From the NCBI RefSeq assembly GCF_002127655.1, contig NZ_NEHB01000038.1:1-59512 (forward strand): a DNA stretch of 59,512 bases, written 5' to 3'. The DNA comes from Janthinobacterium sp. GW456P. Its GTDB lineage: Bacteria; Pseudomonadota; Gammaproteobacteria; Burkholderiales; Burkholderiaceae_D. Made by a program: the position numbers and the translations under genes. Every line of letters starts with the position of its first letter. Positions within the stretch are counted from its first letter, which is position 1. Shown piece by piece: positions 44,942 through 53,584 of the stretch. The notes under the pieces were generated by a model that was not told where the DNA came from, did no database searches, and worked only from the letters and a program-made list of their open reading frames with translations.

Positions 44942-45268
44942 ATGATGACCCATCAAGAAGTCCTGACCACCTACGAAGCCATGCAGACCCTGACGGGCCG
45001 GATGGTGACCGCCGCTACCAACGCCGACTGGGACGAGCTCGAAGCGCTGGAACAGCGCATCAGCGCGCATGTGGCTGCGCTGAAGGCGAATGAAGAAAAA
45101 GTCGTGCTGGAAAGCGCCGGACGCCAGCGCAAGGTCGCCCTGATCAAGCAGATCCTGGAAGACGACCGCAAGATCCGCGACCTCACCATGCCGTGGATGG
45201 CGCAATTGTCCAAGCTGATCAACAGCACGGGCACCGAGCGGCGCCTGGCCAACGCCTACGGCGTCTAA
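44942..45268 (+). CDS. fliT: FliT-like flagellar chaperone
   Basis: A 108-residue helical protein in the fliT position after fliS. The pattern VLTTYEAMQTLTGRMVTAA, DWDELEALEQR and a late Lys/Ile-rich helix match FliT, the chaperone of FliD. FliT is poorly conserved, so the call rests on size, helical character and gene order. It starts at ATG 44942 or 44945. Confidence 0.85.
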   Translation: MMTHQEVLTTYEAMQTLTGRMVTAATNADWDELEALEQRISAHVAALKANEEKVVLESAGRQRKVALIKQILEDDRKIRDLTMPWMAQLSKLINSTGTERRLANAYGV

Positions 45269-45294
45269 ACGCCCACGGGGCAAGGCTAGCTATC

Positions 45295-46476
45295 ATGTTG
45301 CCGAAGATGGATGCGATCGGCATGACGCCCCTGACTCCGGTCAAGTCCACGCGGGCAGCCGATGCCGTCGCCGACCCGCGCCAGGCCGAGTTCCAGCGCT
45401 CGCTGCAGGGACTGATCGGCAAATCCATGCAGGGTCAAGTGCTGGCCCGCATGGGCGACGGCAGCTTTCTCGTGCGCGTGGCCGGCACGCCAGCCCGCAT
45501 GCAGCTGCCCGCCGGCGCCCAGCCGGGCACTGAGATTCCCCTGACCTTGATCGGTATCCATCCCCGCCCTTCTTTTCAAATCGGCAATAACCGCGACCAG
45601 CCCGCCAGCCCCCTGCTCACCTATGCGGACGCGGAAGCCGAGCCCGAGGCTGCCGACCTGCGCGGCCCCCAGGCCGGCGCCGCCCAGGCCGGCACGCGCG
45701 CCAGCAGCACGGCCGCCACCCTGCTCAGCCGCGCACCGCTGACGCCAGCCAATCTGCTGCCCGCCCTGGCCAGCGACACGCCGGCGCCCGAGCTGAGCAC
45801 CACCGCGCGCGCCATCAGCACGGTGCTCAGTCAGGCGGAAAGCGTGCCCGGCGCGCCCCTCTCGCTGGTCGGCAAGACGCCGCTGATGGCCACGCCAAAC
45901 GCCGCCCCGGCCCAGGTAGCCCAGAAACTGCAGGATGCCGTCGGCAGCAGCGGCCTGTTCTATGAATCGCATGTGGCCGAATGGGCCGAGGGCAAGCGGC
46001 CGCTGGCGTCGCTGCTGCTGGAGCCGCAAATGCAGAAGGCGGCACAGGGCGACATCGCCAAAACGGGCACCGACCTCGCTTCGGCGCAACTGATCAATTT
46101 GCAGCTGCATACGCACGAACAGGCACGCGTGCAATGGCAGGGCGAAGCCTGGCCCGGGCAGAAGATGCAATGGGATATCAGCCGCGATGCGCCGGAGGGA
46201 CAGCAGCACGCCGGCACGCAGGACGACGAGGAAGCGACGGCCTGGCGCAGCAATGTGCGCTTCCAGTTCCCCCTGCTGGGCGATTTGGCCGCGCACGTGG
46301 TATTGCAGGGCGGCAGCGTGGCCATCCAGCTGCAAGCGGGCAACGAAGGCAGCGCCGATACCTTGCGCCAGCATGCGGCGCGGCTGGAAGCGTCGCTGGC
46401 CGCGGCCGGATGGCCATTGTCATCATTGACGATCGCCGGCAAGCCGCAGGCGGCGGCTGGAGAAGACGATGCTTGA
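45295..46476 (+). CDS. FliK-like hook-length control protein (second FliK)
   Basis: A 393-residue protein. The N-terminus (about 25-90) has LIGKSMQGQVLARMGDGSFLVRVAGTPARMQLPAGAQ, as in FliK-family proteins of pseudomonads and betaproteobacteria. The middle is a Pro/Ala-rich linker, and residues about 315-388 (VRFQFPLLGDLAAHVVLQGG; LRQHAARLEASLAAAGWPL) resemble the FliK C-terminal domain, but without the usual L-P-LG-V motif. A canonical fliK is present in this window (53585-54871), so this is an extra copy. Its end overlaps the FlhB-like gene by 8 bases, tying the two together. Confidence 0.8.
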   Translation: MLPKMDAIGMTPLTPVKSTRAADAVADPRQAEFQRSLQGLIGKSMQGQVLARMGDGSFLVRVAGTPARMQLPAGAQPGTEIPLTLIGIHPRPSFQIGNNRDQPASPLLTYADAEAEPEAADLRGPQAGAAQAGTRASSTAATLLSRAPLTPANLLPALASDTPAPELSTTARAISTVLSQAESVPGAPLSLVGKTPLMATPNAAPAQVAQKLQDAVGSSGLFYESHVAEWAEGKRPLASLLLEPQMQKAAQGDIAKTGTDLASAQLINLQLHTHEQARVQWQGEAWPGQKMQWDISRDAPEGQQHAGTQDDEEATAWRSNVRFQFPLLGDLAAHVVLQGGSVAIQLQAGNEGSADTLRQHAARLEASLAAAGWPLSSLTIAGKPQAAAGEDDA

Positions 46477-46795
46477 CGACGCCAGGCGCAAGGTGCCGCA
46501 GACAGCCGTCGCCCTCGCCTACCAGAGCGGCACGCCGGCGCCGAAGGTGGTGGCCAAGGGCAGCGGCCTGATCGCGGACCAGATCATCAGCACGGCGCGC
46601 GAACATGGCGTCTTCGTGCATGAGTCGAAGGAATTGGTGGCGCTGCTGATGGATGTCGACCTGGACCGCCAGATTCCGCCCGGCCTGTATCGGGCGATTG
46701 CGGAACTGCTGGCCTGGTTATATCATATTGAATCTGCGAATGGCGGACCGATTCCGCCGCCGCCCGACACCAGCGTCAACCTCACCGATACATAG
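46469..46795 (+). CDS. orphan FlhB C-terminal-domain protein (FhlB/FlhX type)
   Basis: A 108-residue protein equal to the cytoplasmic cleaved part of FlhB/YscU: AVALAYQSGTPAPKVVAKG, ADQIISTAREHGV and DRQIPPGLYRAIAELLAWLYHI align with the domain that follows the autocleavage site. There are no membrane helices, and the NPTH cleavage motif is replaced (KVPQ at that position), so it mimics the already cleaved form. FlhX-type proteins can substitute for the FlhB C-terminus in some bacteria. It overlaps the FliK-like gene by 8 bases. Confidence 0.85.
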   Translation: MLDDARRKVPQTAVALAYQSGTPAPKVVAKGSGLIADQIISTAREHGVFVHESKELVALLMDVDLDRQIPPGLYRAIAELLAWLYHIESANGGPIPPPPDTSVNLTDT

Positions 46796-46805
46796 ACAGG
46801 CATCA

Positions 46806-47567
46806 ATGCAAGCACATATTTTGGATTCCGGCCTCGAAAACTGGCATGATTTTGAAGTGGAATCGCGGCGGGAAATCATTGCCTTGCTGCGCGGCATCAG
46901 CGAAAAGAACCAGCTGATCCGCATGCTGGTCCACGGTGAGTCCGATGTGTGCGTCACGTCCATCCTGGAAGTCGATGCCGACCACAACACCGTCATCCTC
47001 GACCGTTCCGTGAACGCCGACCAGAATCGGCGCATGGTGGCCGCCACCGGCATTTCGTTTGAAACCTCGCTCGACAAGATCCGCATCCTGTTTACCAGCG
47101 CCTTGGTGGAAGAGTGCAACTATGGCGGCACGCCCGCCCTGAAAATTGCCATTCCTGAAACACTGATCCGCTTGCAGCGGCGCGAGTATTACCGCATGAC
47201 AACGCCCGTGAGCAATCCCGTGCGCGTGGCGATTCCCCTGCCGCCCTCGCTGGGCGGCGCCGATACCCTGTTTCCGCTGGCCGACATCAGCTGCGGCGGC
47301 ATCGCCATCCTCGACAATAAACTGATGCTGGGCGAAACCATCGGCAGGGACTATCCCGGCTGCCGCATCGACTTGCCCGATGTCGGCATCGTCACCGCGA
47401 CTTTACAAATTCGCAATTCGCTGGACATGACCCTGCTGAACAACAAGCTGAACCGCCGCCTCGGCTGCCAGTTCGTCGACCTGCCGCGCAGCATGCTGGC
47501 GCACGTGCAGCGCTATATCACGCGGCTGGAGCGTGAGAGAAATGCACGGATGGCGGGGTTGGGTTAA
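46806..47567 (+). CDS. ycgR: YcgR-type c-di-GMP-binding flagellar brake
   Basis: A 253-residue protein with an N-terminal YcgR domain (about 15-115) and a PilZ domain (about 120-240). The c-di-GMP-binding residues are present: RREYYR (Arg125, Arg126, Arg130) and DISCGG (Asp160, Ser162, Gly165). Bound YcgR slows the flagellar motor. It follows the FlhB-like gene by 10 bases, so it is in the fliD-to-ycgR unit. The start at 46806 gives a normal N-terminus. Confidence 0.93.
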   Translation: MQAHILDSGLENWHDFEVESRREIIALLRGISEKNQLIRMLVHGESDVCVTSILEVDADHNTVILDRSVNADQNRRMVAATGISFETSLDKIRILFTSALVEECNYGGTPALKIAIPETLIRLQRREYYRMTTPVSNPVRVAIPLPPSLGGADTLFPLADISCGGIAILDNKLMLGETIGRDYPGCRIDLPDVGIVTATLQIRNSLDMTLLNNKLNRRLGCQFVDLPRSMLAHVQRYITRLERERNARMAGLG

Positions 47568-47571
47568 CAGC

Positions 47572-47599
47572 GGGGGCCAGACCTGATCGGTCTGTCCCC
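47572..47599. repeat. GGGGCCAGACC/GGTCTGTCCCC hairpin between ycgR and fliE
   Basis: Arms of 11 bases with one mismatch around TGATC, between convergent ycgR and fliE. It is a relative of the hairpin at 19694-19720 and could act as a terminator in both directions, although no T run follows. Confidence 0.6.
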
Positions 47600-47603
47600 A
47601 GCC

Positions 47604-47945
47604 TTATACCTGCATATTCATGATCTCATGATACGCAGCAACTAATTTATTCCTTACCTGTACCGTCGCCTGGAATTCGATGCTCGACTTTTGCATCGCT
47701 ACCATCACGTCCGACAGGCTGACCTTTTCGTCGCCCATGGTAAAGCGCTGCCCAAGCGCCGACGAAGCCTGTTGCGCGCCGCTCACGGAGTCCAGCGCGC
47801 TCTTGAAGGCATCGGCAAAACTCACCTTCGCCGCCGGCATCTCGGTCTGGATCGCCGGTATTTTCGCCTCCGGCCGCGTGGCCGCCGACTTCAGTTGCGC
47901 GATCATCGCCTCGATCCTGCTGCTATCGATACCGCCTGTTTTCAC
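47604..47945 (-). CDS. fliE: flagellar hook-basal body protein FliE
   Basis: A 113-residue rod/MS-ring junction protein. It has the FliE C-terminal half: FADAFKSALDSVSGAQQASSALGQRFTMGDEKVSLSDVMVAMQKSSIEFQATVQVRNKLVAAYHEIMNMQV, whose end NKLVAAYHEIMNMQV is diagnostic. It is alone on the minus strand, divergent from fliF across 289 bases, as in enterobacteria. Confidence 0.96.
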   Translation of the reverse strand: MKTGGIDSSRIEAMIAQLKSAATRPEAKIPAIQTEMPAAKVSFADAFKSALDSVSGAQQASSALGQRFTMGDEKVSLSDVMVAMQKSSIEFQATVQVRNKLVAAYHEIMNMQV

Positions 47946-48234
47946 TTTGCCTCCCGATTCTCGTGTGCTTCATGACTGTTCCATGCCTGTTGCACCCAGA
48001 GAACAAAACCCTGGCTTGCAAGGCAACGACGGGTACAATAACTTCCGTCACATGTTGCCAGGGTTCCACAATACCAGCGCCAACGCCAGCCGCTCGGCCG
48101 AGCAGGCGGCAAAAGCGCCTTCTATTTGGACGATTGAAGCGCGTGACAGTGGCGGATAATTCTGCATATCGCCCCCTCCTCCAGTGGAAGCGGCCCCCAC
48201 TCATTAGCAAACATACGCGCCCCGGAAGGCAATC
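47946..48234. other. divergent intergenic region fliE/fliF
   Basis: A 289-base non-coding region that must hold promoters for fliE and for the fliF operon. I see TACAAT at 48035-48040 as a possible sigma-70 -10 for fliF, but its -35 is poor. No GG-N10-GC (sigma-54) or GCCGATAA (sigma-28) element was found. The GGAAGGCAATC before the fliF ATG provides the ribosome site. Confidence 0.5.
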
Positions 48235-49950
48235 ATGGCTGTAGCCGAAGAAATCGATGTGAACCGCATACCACCGGAACCGGCGCCTGGCCGCTCGCCC
48301 GTGGAGTCCGTGCAAGCCTTCGCCAAGACGCCGATGGGCAAGAATTTTCTGCGCGGCCTGGGCGTGGCGGCACTGGTTGCCATCGGCGTGGCCCTGTACA
48401 TGTGGAACCAGCCGCCCGAATACAAAGTCCTGTTTTCCAACTACACGGACCGCGACGGCGGCGCCATCACCGCGTCGCTGGACCAGCTGGGCATCAAACA
48501 CAAGTTTTCCGAAGGCGGCGGCGCCATTCTCGTGCCGTCCGAGCAAGTCCATGACGCCCGCCTGAAACTGGCCGCGCAAGGCTTGCCGAAGGGCGGCAAC
48601 GTGGGCTTCGAGCTGATGGAAAACCAGAAGCTCGGCGTCTCGCAATTCCTCGAACAGGTCAATTTTCAGCGCGCCCTCGAGGGCGAACTGGCGAAATCGA
48701 TCGAATCGGTGTCCGCCGTCGATACGGCGCGTGTCCACCTGGCGCTGCCCAAACCGTCCGTCTTCGTGCGCGAACAGCAAAAACCGACAGCTTCCGTGCT
48801 GCTGAACCTGCACCCGGGCCGCGGCCTGGACCAGCTGCAGGTGAGCGCCATCGTGCACCTGGTGGCGTCGAGCGTGCCGGAATTGCTGCCGATCAATGTC
48901 ACCGTGGTCGACCAGGCCGGCACCCTGCTGTCGAACCAGGAAAAGGACAAGGACCGCGCCAACGGCATCAAGAGCCTGGACCCGAACCAGCTGAAATACG
49001 TGCAGCAATTGCAGCAAAGCGTGATCAAGCAGGTCGAATCGATCTTGCTGCCCATCGTCGGCGAAGGCAATGTGCGCGCCGAGGCGACGGCCGACGTGGA
49101 TTTCTCGCAAAGCGAGCAGGCGGCCGAAACCTACAAGCCGAACTCGCCGCCGGAAGCGTCGACCATCCGCAGCCAGCAAACGAGCGAATCGACGGGCGCC
49201 GGCAATGCCAATCCTTCCGGCGTGCCGGGCGCGCTGTCGAACCAGCCGCCAGGCGTGGCGACGGCGCCATTGACGGCCGAGGCGCCGGGCGCCCCGGCTG
49301 GCGCGCCGACGGCGCCGACACAGAAGGAATCGACGACGAATTATGAAGTCGACAAGACCGTGCGCTACGAGCAGAAATCCATGGGCGGCCTGCGCCGCCT
49401 GTCGGTGGCCGTCGTCGTCAACTACCGCCGCAGCTTCGACAAGGATGGCAAGGTCACGGTCAAGCCGATTTCGCCTGCCGAAATGGTCCAGATCAACAAT
49501 CTGGTCAAGGAAGCGATGGGCTACAACAAGGAGCGCGGCGACAGCTTCAGCGTGGCCAACTCGCCGTTCGACGGCATCGAGCGCGCGCCGGAAGGCAAGC
49601 TCGAGTGGTGGCGCGATCCGGCCAACTTGCCGCTGGCCAAGGAACTGGCGAAATTCCTCATCACGGCCCTGATCCTGCTGTATATCTTCATCAAGATCGT
49701 GCGCCCGATGCTGCGCCCCGTGATGCGCAAGATCGACGATTTCGGCGCCCCGCCGCCCGTCATCGAGCCGGAACTGCCGAAGACGGACGAGGAAAACGAA
49801 GTCCTGCTCAGCGAAGCGGAGCTGGAAGAACTGGAAGAAGACACGGCGCGCGGCTACCGCGAAAACCTGGCGATGGCCCGCAAACTGGCGCAGGAAGACC
49901 CGCGCGTGGTGGCCAACGTCATCAAAGCATGGATAGGCAATAATGACTGA
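48235..49950 (+). CDS. fliF: flagellar MS-ring protein FliF
   Basis: A 571-residue inner-membrane ring protein. One helix at about 40-62 (FLRGLGVAALVAIGVALYMW), ring-building motifs (NYTDRDGGAITASLDQLGI; VDTARVHLALPKPSVF), a Pro/Ala-rich insert (about 320-365) and the second helix at about 472-492 (LITALILLYIFIKIV). The C-terminal ending LEEDTARGYRENLAMARKLAQEDPRVVANVIKAWI binds FliG. It is the first gene of the fliF-K operon and overlaps fliG by 8 bases. Confidence 0.97.
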   Translation: MAVAEEIDVNRIPPEPAPGRSPVESVQAFAKTPMGKNFLRGLGVAALVAIGVALYMWNQPPEYKVLFSNYTDRDGGAITASLDQLGIKHKFSEGGGAILVPSEQVHDARLKLAAQGLPKGGNVGFELMENQKLGVSQFLEQVNFQRALEGELAKSIESVSAVDTARVHLALPKPSVFVREQQKPTASVLLNLHPGRGLDQLQVSAIVHLVASSVPELLPINVTVVDQAGTLLSNQEKDKDRANGIKSLDPNQLKYVQQLQQSVIKQVESILLPIVGEGNVRAEATADVDFSQSEQAAETYKPNSPPEASTIRSQQTSESTGAGNANPSGVPGALSNQPPGVATAPLTAEAPGAPAGAPTAPTQKESTTNYEVDKTVRYEQKSMGGLRRLSVAVVVNYRRSFDKDGKVTVKPISPAEMVQINNLVKEAMGYNKERGDSFSVANSPFDGIERAPEGKLEWWRDPANLPLAKELAKFLITALILLYIFIKIVRPMLRPVMRKIDDFGAPPPVIEPELPKTDEENEVLLSEAELEELEEDTARGYRENLAMARKLAQEDPRVVANVIKAWIGNND

Positions 49951-50941
49951 GACAACGGGACTGCAAAAAGCATCGATCCTGATGCTGGCACTGGGCGAGA
50001 GCGAAGCGGCCGAGGTCATGAAATTCCTCGGCCCGCGCGAAGTGCTGAAACTGGGCGCCGCCATGGCCACCATGAAGGGCATCGCACACGAGCAGGTGGT
50101 CGAGGTGCTCGGCGACTTCCGCGCGCAGACGGAACTCAATTCCACCGTCGGCCTCGATTCGGACGAATATATCCGGCAAGTGCTCACCAAGGCGCTGGGC
50201 GACGACAAGGCGTCCGTGCTGCTGTCGCGCATCCTGGGCGGCAAGGATGCGTCCGGCATCGAATCGCTGAAATGGATGGATTCGCAATCCGTGTCCGAGC
50301 TGATCCGCAACGAACACCCGCAGATCATCGCCACCATCCTGGTCCACCTGGAACGCGACCAGGCGTGCGAAATCCTCGGCCACTTCACGGACCGCCTGCG
50401 CAACGACGTGGTCTTGCGCATCGCCACCCTGGACGGCGTGCAGCCGGCCGCCTTGCGCGAACTCAACGACGTGCTGACGAAACTGCTGTCGGGTAACGAA
50501 AACATCAAGAAATCATCGCTGGGCGGCGTGCGCGCGGCAGCCGAGATCCTGAACTTCATGAGCGGCGAGCAGGAAGGCTCCGTCATGGACAATATCAAGA
50601 ACTACGACAACGACATGGCGCAAAAGATCATGGACGAAATGTTCGTGTTCGACAACGTGATCGATATCGACGACCGCGGCATCCAGCTGCTGCTGCGCGA
50701 AGTGCAGTCGGAAATGCTGATCATCGCCCTGAAGGGCGCCTCGCAGGAACTGCGCGACAAGATCTTCAAGAACATGTCGCAGCGCGCCGGCGAGATGATG
50801 CGCGAAGACCTCGAATCGAAAGGCCCCGTGCGCCTGTCGGAAGTGGAATCGCAGCAGAAACAGATCCTGCAGATCGTGCGCCGCCTGGCGGACGAGGGAC
50901 AGATTGTCTTAGGCGGAAAAGGCGAGGATTCGTTTGTCTAA
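49943..50941 (+). CDS. fliG: flagellar motor switch protein FliG
   Basis: A 332-residue rotor protein. It has LQKASILMLALGESEAAEVMKFL at the N-terminus, the EHPQIIATILVHLE segment in the middle domain, and the C-terminal charged torque helix region (LLLREVQSEMLIIALKGASQELRDKIFKNMSQRA). Start ATG lies inside the end of fliF. Torque is produced where FliG meets MotA. The stop overlaps fliH by 8 bases. Confidence 0.97.
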   Translation: MTETTGLQKASILMLALGESEAAEVMKFLGPREVLKLGAAMATMKGIAHEQVVEVLGDFRAQTELNSTVGLDSDEYIRQVLTKALGDDKASVLLSRILGGKDASGIESLKWMDSQSVSELIRNEHPQIIATILVHLERDQACEILGHFTDRLRNDVVLRIATLDGVQPAALRELNDVLTKLLSGNENIKKSSLGGVRAAAEILNFMSGEQEGSVMDNIKNYDNDMAQKIMDEMFVFDNVIDIDDRGIQLLLREVQSEMLIIALKGASQELRDKIFKNMSQRAGEMMREDLESKGPVRLSEVESQQKQILQIVRRLADEGQIVLGGKGEDSFV

Positions 50942-51686
50942 TTTGATTCCCAAAGAGCAGCAAACCGCTTACCAGCGCTGGGAAATGACCTCGTTTGGCG
51001 ACGAGCGCCCCAGCGTGGTGGCGGCGCGCAAGCTGCTCGAACCGGAGCCCGAACCGGAATTCGATCCATTTGCCGAGCTGCACGAGGAAGAGCCGGCCCC
51101 GCCGCTCGAATACCCGACGCAGGAAGAACTCGACGCGATCCGCGAGGAAGCGCGCGCCACGGCCTTCGAGGAAGGCCGCGCTGCCGGCTATGCGGAAGGC
51201 CACGCGGCCGGACATGCCGACGGCCATGCCGAATCGTACGCACAAGGCAAAGCTGCCTCGGCCGTGGAACTGGCGCATTTGCAAACCATCGCCGTCGACT
51301 TCGGCACGGCCGTGCACCAGGCCGACGAACTGATCGCCAACGACGTGATGGAACTGGCCCTGCAGCTGGCCAAGGGCATGCTGAAAACGGCCCTGCCCGT
51401 GCGCCCCGAGCTGATGCTGCCGATGGTGCGCGAAGCCATCGAATACTTGCCCGTGCTGCAACAGCCGGCCTTGCTGATGCTCAACCCGGAAGACGCGCAG
51501 GTGGTGCGCGACGGCATCGGCGATGAGCTCGACAAGGGCGGCTGGAGAGTCATCGAAGACCCCAGCGTGGAACGCGGTGGTTGCAAGATCGACACGGCCA
51601 GCAACCAGATCGACGCGCAAGCGTCCACCCGCTGGCAGCGCCTGACGCATGCGCTGGGCAAAGACCTGGACTGGCTGGCGCCGTGA
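50934..51686 (+). CDS. fliH: flagellar export ATPase regulator FliH
   Basis: A 250-residue protein of the FliH/HrpE type. It has a variable acidic N-terminus, a Gly-rich A/G-xxx-G segment (about 78-103: [20 protein letters not shown]), the long helix of the stalk, and a C-terminal domain ([17 protein letters not shown]). FliH binds FliI and tethers it to the export gate and C-ring. It overlaps fliG at the start and fliI at the end (GTGA). Confidence 0.92.
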   Translation: MSNLIPKEQQTAYQRWEMTSFGDERPSVVAARKLLEPEPEPEFDPFAELHEEEPAPPLEYPTQEELDAIREEARATAFEEGRAAGYAEGHAAGHADGHAESYAQGKAASAVELAHLQTIAVDFGTAVHQADELIANDVMELALQLAKGMLKTALPVRPELMLPMVREAIEYLPVLQQPALLMLNPEDAQVVRDGIGDELDKGGWRVIEDPSVERGGCKIDTASNQIDAQASTRWQRLTHALGKDLDWLAP

Positions 51687-53092
51687 GCGAGCCCGTCAAA
51701 GGCCCTGCTGCCCATGCGGGGCGCTGGCGCGCCTACCTGAGCGATTGTTCGGCCGTGGTCGGCTTTGTCGAACCGATGCAAATTTCGGGCCGGGTCACGC
51801 GCGTGGCCGGCCTGGTGATGGAAGCCGTGGGCTTGCGCCTGGCCGTCGGCGCCGCCTGCACCGTGCCGCTGCCCAATGGCGGCCGGGTCGAGGCGGAAGT
51901 GGTGGGTTTTGAAGGCGACCGCCTGTTTTTGATGCCGCAAAGCGACGTCGAGGGCATCGTGCCCGGCACGCGCGTGTTTTCCGTCGAGCCGGCCATCCCC
52001 CGCCCCGGCAGCGTGGCGCACCCGCGCCGCCGCCCCAGCGACCGCGCGCGCCACCTGCCCGTCGGGCCGCAACTGCTGGGCCGCGTGCTCGACGGCGCGG
52101 GCCGTCCGCTTGACCAGCTGGGCCCGCTGCACACGACCGACAGCGCCCCCATCAACGTGCGCCCCGCCAATCCCCTGGGCCGCGCGCCCATCGTCGATAC
52201 GCTCGACGTGGGCGTACGCTCGATCAACGCCATGCTGACTGTGGGCCGTGGCCAGCGCATGGGCCTGTTCGCCGGTTCCGGCGTCGGCAAGAGCGTGCTG
52301 CTGGGCATGATGGCCCGCTACACGGAAGCGGACGTGATCGTCGTCGGCCTGATCGGCGAACGCGGACGCGAAGTCAAGGAATTCATCGAGCAAATCCTCG
52401 GCCCCGAAGGCCTGGCACGCTCCGTCGTCGTGGCCGCGCCGGCCGACACGCCGCCGCTGATGCGCCTGCAAGGGGCCGCGTATGCGACGGCGATTGCCGA
52501 ACACTTCCGCGACCAGGGGCAAAACGTGCTGCTGATCATGGATTCGCTGACCCGCTATGCCATGGCGCAGCGCGAAATCGCCCTGGCCATCGGCGAGCCG
52601 CCCGCCACCAAGGGCTATCCGCCCTCCGTCTTCGCCAAGCTGCCCGTGCTGGTGGAGCGGGCCGGCAATGGCGAGGAAGGCGGCGGCTCGATCACGGCCT
52701 TCTACACCGTGCTGACCGAGGGCGACGACCAGCAGGATCCGATCGCCGACTCGGCGCGCGCCATCCTGGACGGGCATATCGTGCTGAACCGCCGCCTGGC
52801 CGAAGCGGGCCATTATCCCGCCATCGACATCGAGCAATCGATTTCGCGTGCCGCCCACTCGATCACCACGCACGAGCACCAGCAGCGGGCGCGCAAGCTC
52901 AAGCAACTGTATTCGCGCTATGAACGCAGCCGCGACCTGATCAGCGTCGGCGCCTACAGCGCCGGCACCGACCCCGTGCTGGACCAGGCCATCGCCCTGC
53001 ATGAAAAGATCGAGGCGTTTTTGCAACAGCAGATCACGGAGCGGGTCAGCATGGACGAGAGCTTGGGGCAACTTACCGCTCTATTCGACTGA
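51683..53092 (+). CDS. fliI: flagellum-specific ATP synthase FliI
   Basis: A 469-residue F1-beta-like ATPase of the flagellar type III secretion apparatus. Walker [25 protein letters not shown], Walker [26 protein letters not shown] and the [16 protein letters not shown] segment are all present. It starts at GTG 51683, sharing GTGA with the fliH stop; a longer upstream frame lies inside fliH and is not used. It works with FliH and FliJ to unload substrates and chaperones. Confidence 0.96.
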   Translation: MSEPVKGPAAHAGRWRAYLSDCSAVVGFVEPMQISGRVTRVAGLVMEAVGLRLAVGAACTVPLPNGGRVEAEVVGFEGDRLFLMPQSDVEGIVPGTRVFSVEPAIPRPGSVAHPRRRPSDRARHLPVGPQLLGRVLDGAGRPLDQLGPLHTTDSAPINVRPANPLGRAPIVDTLDVGVRSINAMLTVGRGQRMGLFAGSGVGKSVLLGMMARYTEADVIVVGLIGERGREVKEFIEQILGPEGLARSVVVAAPADTPPLMRLQGAAYATAIAEHFRDQGQNVLLIMDSLTRYAMAQREIALAIGEPPATKGYPPSVFAKLPVLVERAGNGEEGGGSITAFYTVLTEGDDQQDPIADSARAILDGHIVLNRRLAEAGHYPAIDIEQSISRAAHSITTHEHQQRARKLKQLYSRYERSRDLISVGAYSAGTDPVLDQAIALHEKIEAFLQQQITERVSMDESLGQLTALFD

Positions 53093-53124
53093 TTGGGACT
53101 TGCATAGCGGGAATATAATCAGCC

Positions 53125-53565
53125 ATGGCTTCTCCTTCCCAACTTGCAACCCTGATCGACCTCGCCCAGCGCGAAACGGACGATTGCGCCAAGCGCCTGG
53201 GCGCGGCCCTGAAAGCGCTCGACGATTGCCGCCAGAAGCTGGACATGCTGTCCGGCTACCGCGACGACTATGCCAAGCGCTTCGAAGCGAGCATGAGCAG
53301 CGGCATCACGCCCATGGCTTACCGCAACTTCCAGGCTTTCATGGTCAAGCTCGACAGCGCAATCATGGGCCAGCAGCAAGTGGTCGAGCATGCGCAGGCG
53401 CGCAGCGAGAATGAAAAGATGCGCTGGCAGCTGGCCGAACGCAGGCGCATGTCGTACACCACCCTGAACAACCGGGCGCAGGAACAGGCGCTGAAGCTGG
53501 AAAACAAGCGCGACCAGAAAGCAATGGATGAGCACGCGGCGCGACAAGCCTATTACAAACGCTAA
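53125..53565 (+). CDS. fliJ: flagellar FliJ protein
   Basis: A 146-residue all-helical coiled-coil protein. It has the FliJ pattern: TLIDLAQRETDDCAKRLGAA, YRDDYAKRFEASM and a C-terminal DQKAMDEHAAR. FliJ sits in the FliI ring and helps export, like the gamma subunit of F1. Gene order after fliI makes this firm. The ATG follows ATAATCAGCC; the Shine-Dalgarno is weak. Confidence 0.93.
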   Translation: MASPSQLATLIDLAQRETDDCAKRLGAALKALDDCRQKLDMLSGYRDDYAKRFEASMSSGITPMAYRNFQAFMVKLDSAIMGQQQVVEHAQARSENEKMRWQLAERRRMSYTTLNNRAQEQALKLENKRDQKAMDEHAARQAYYKR

Positions 53566-53584
53566 GCAACACTGAGGCAGCATC

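Noticed and set aside
47946..48234. Sigma-54 promoter before fliF
   Set aside because: The closest match has GG and GC separated by 11 bases where the pattern needs 10; no good GG-N10-GC was found.
47923..50598. Open frame of 891 codons on the minus strand
   Set aside because: Antisense to fliF and fliG with no domain and with shadow composition.
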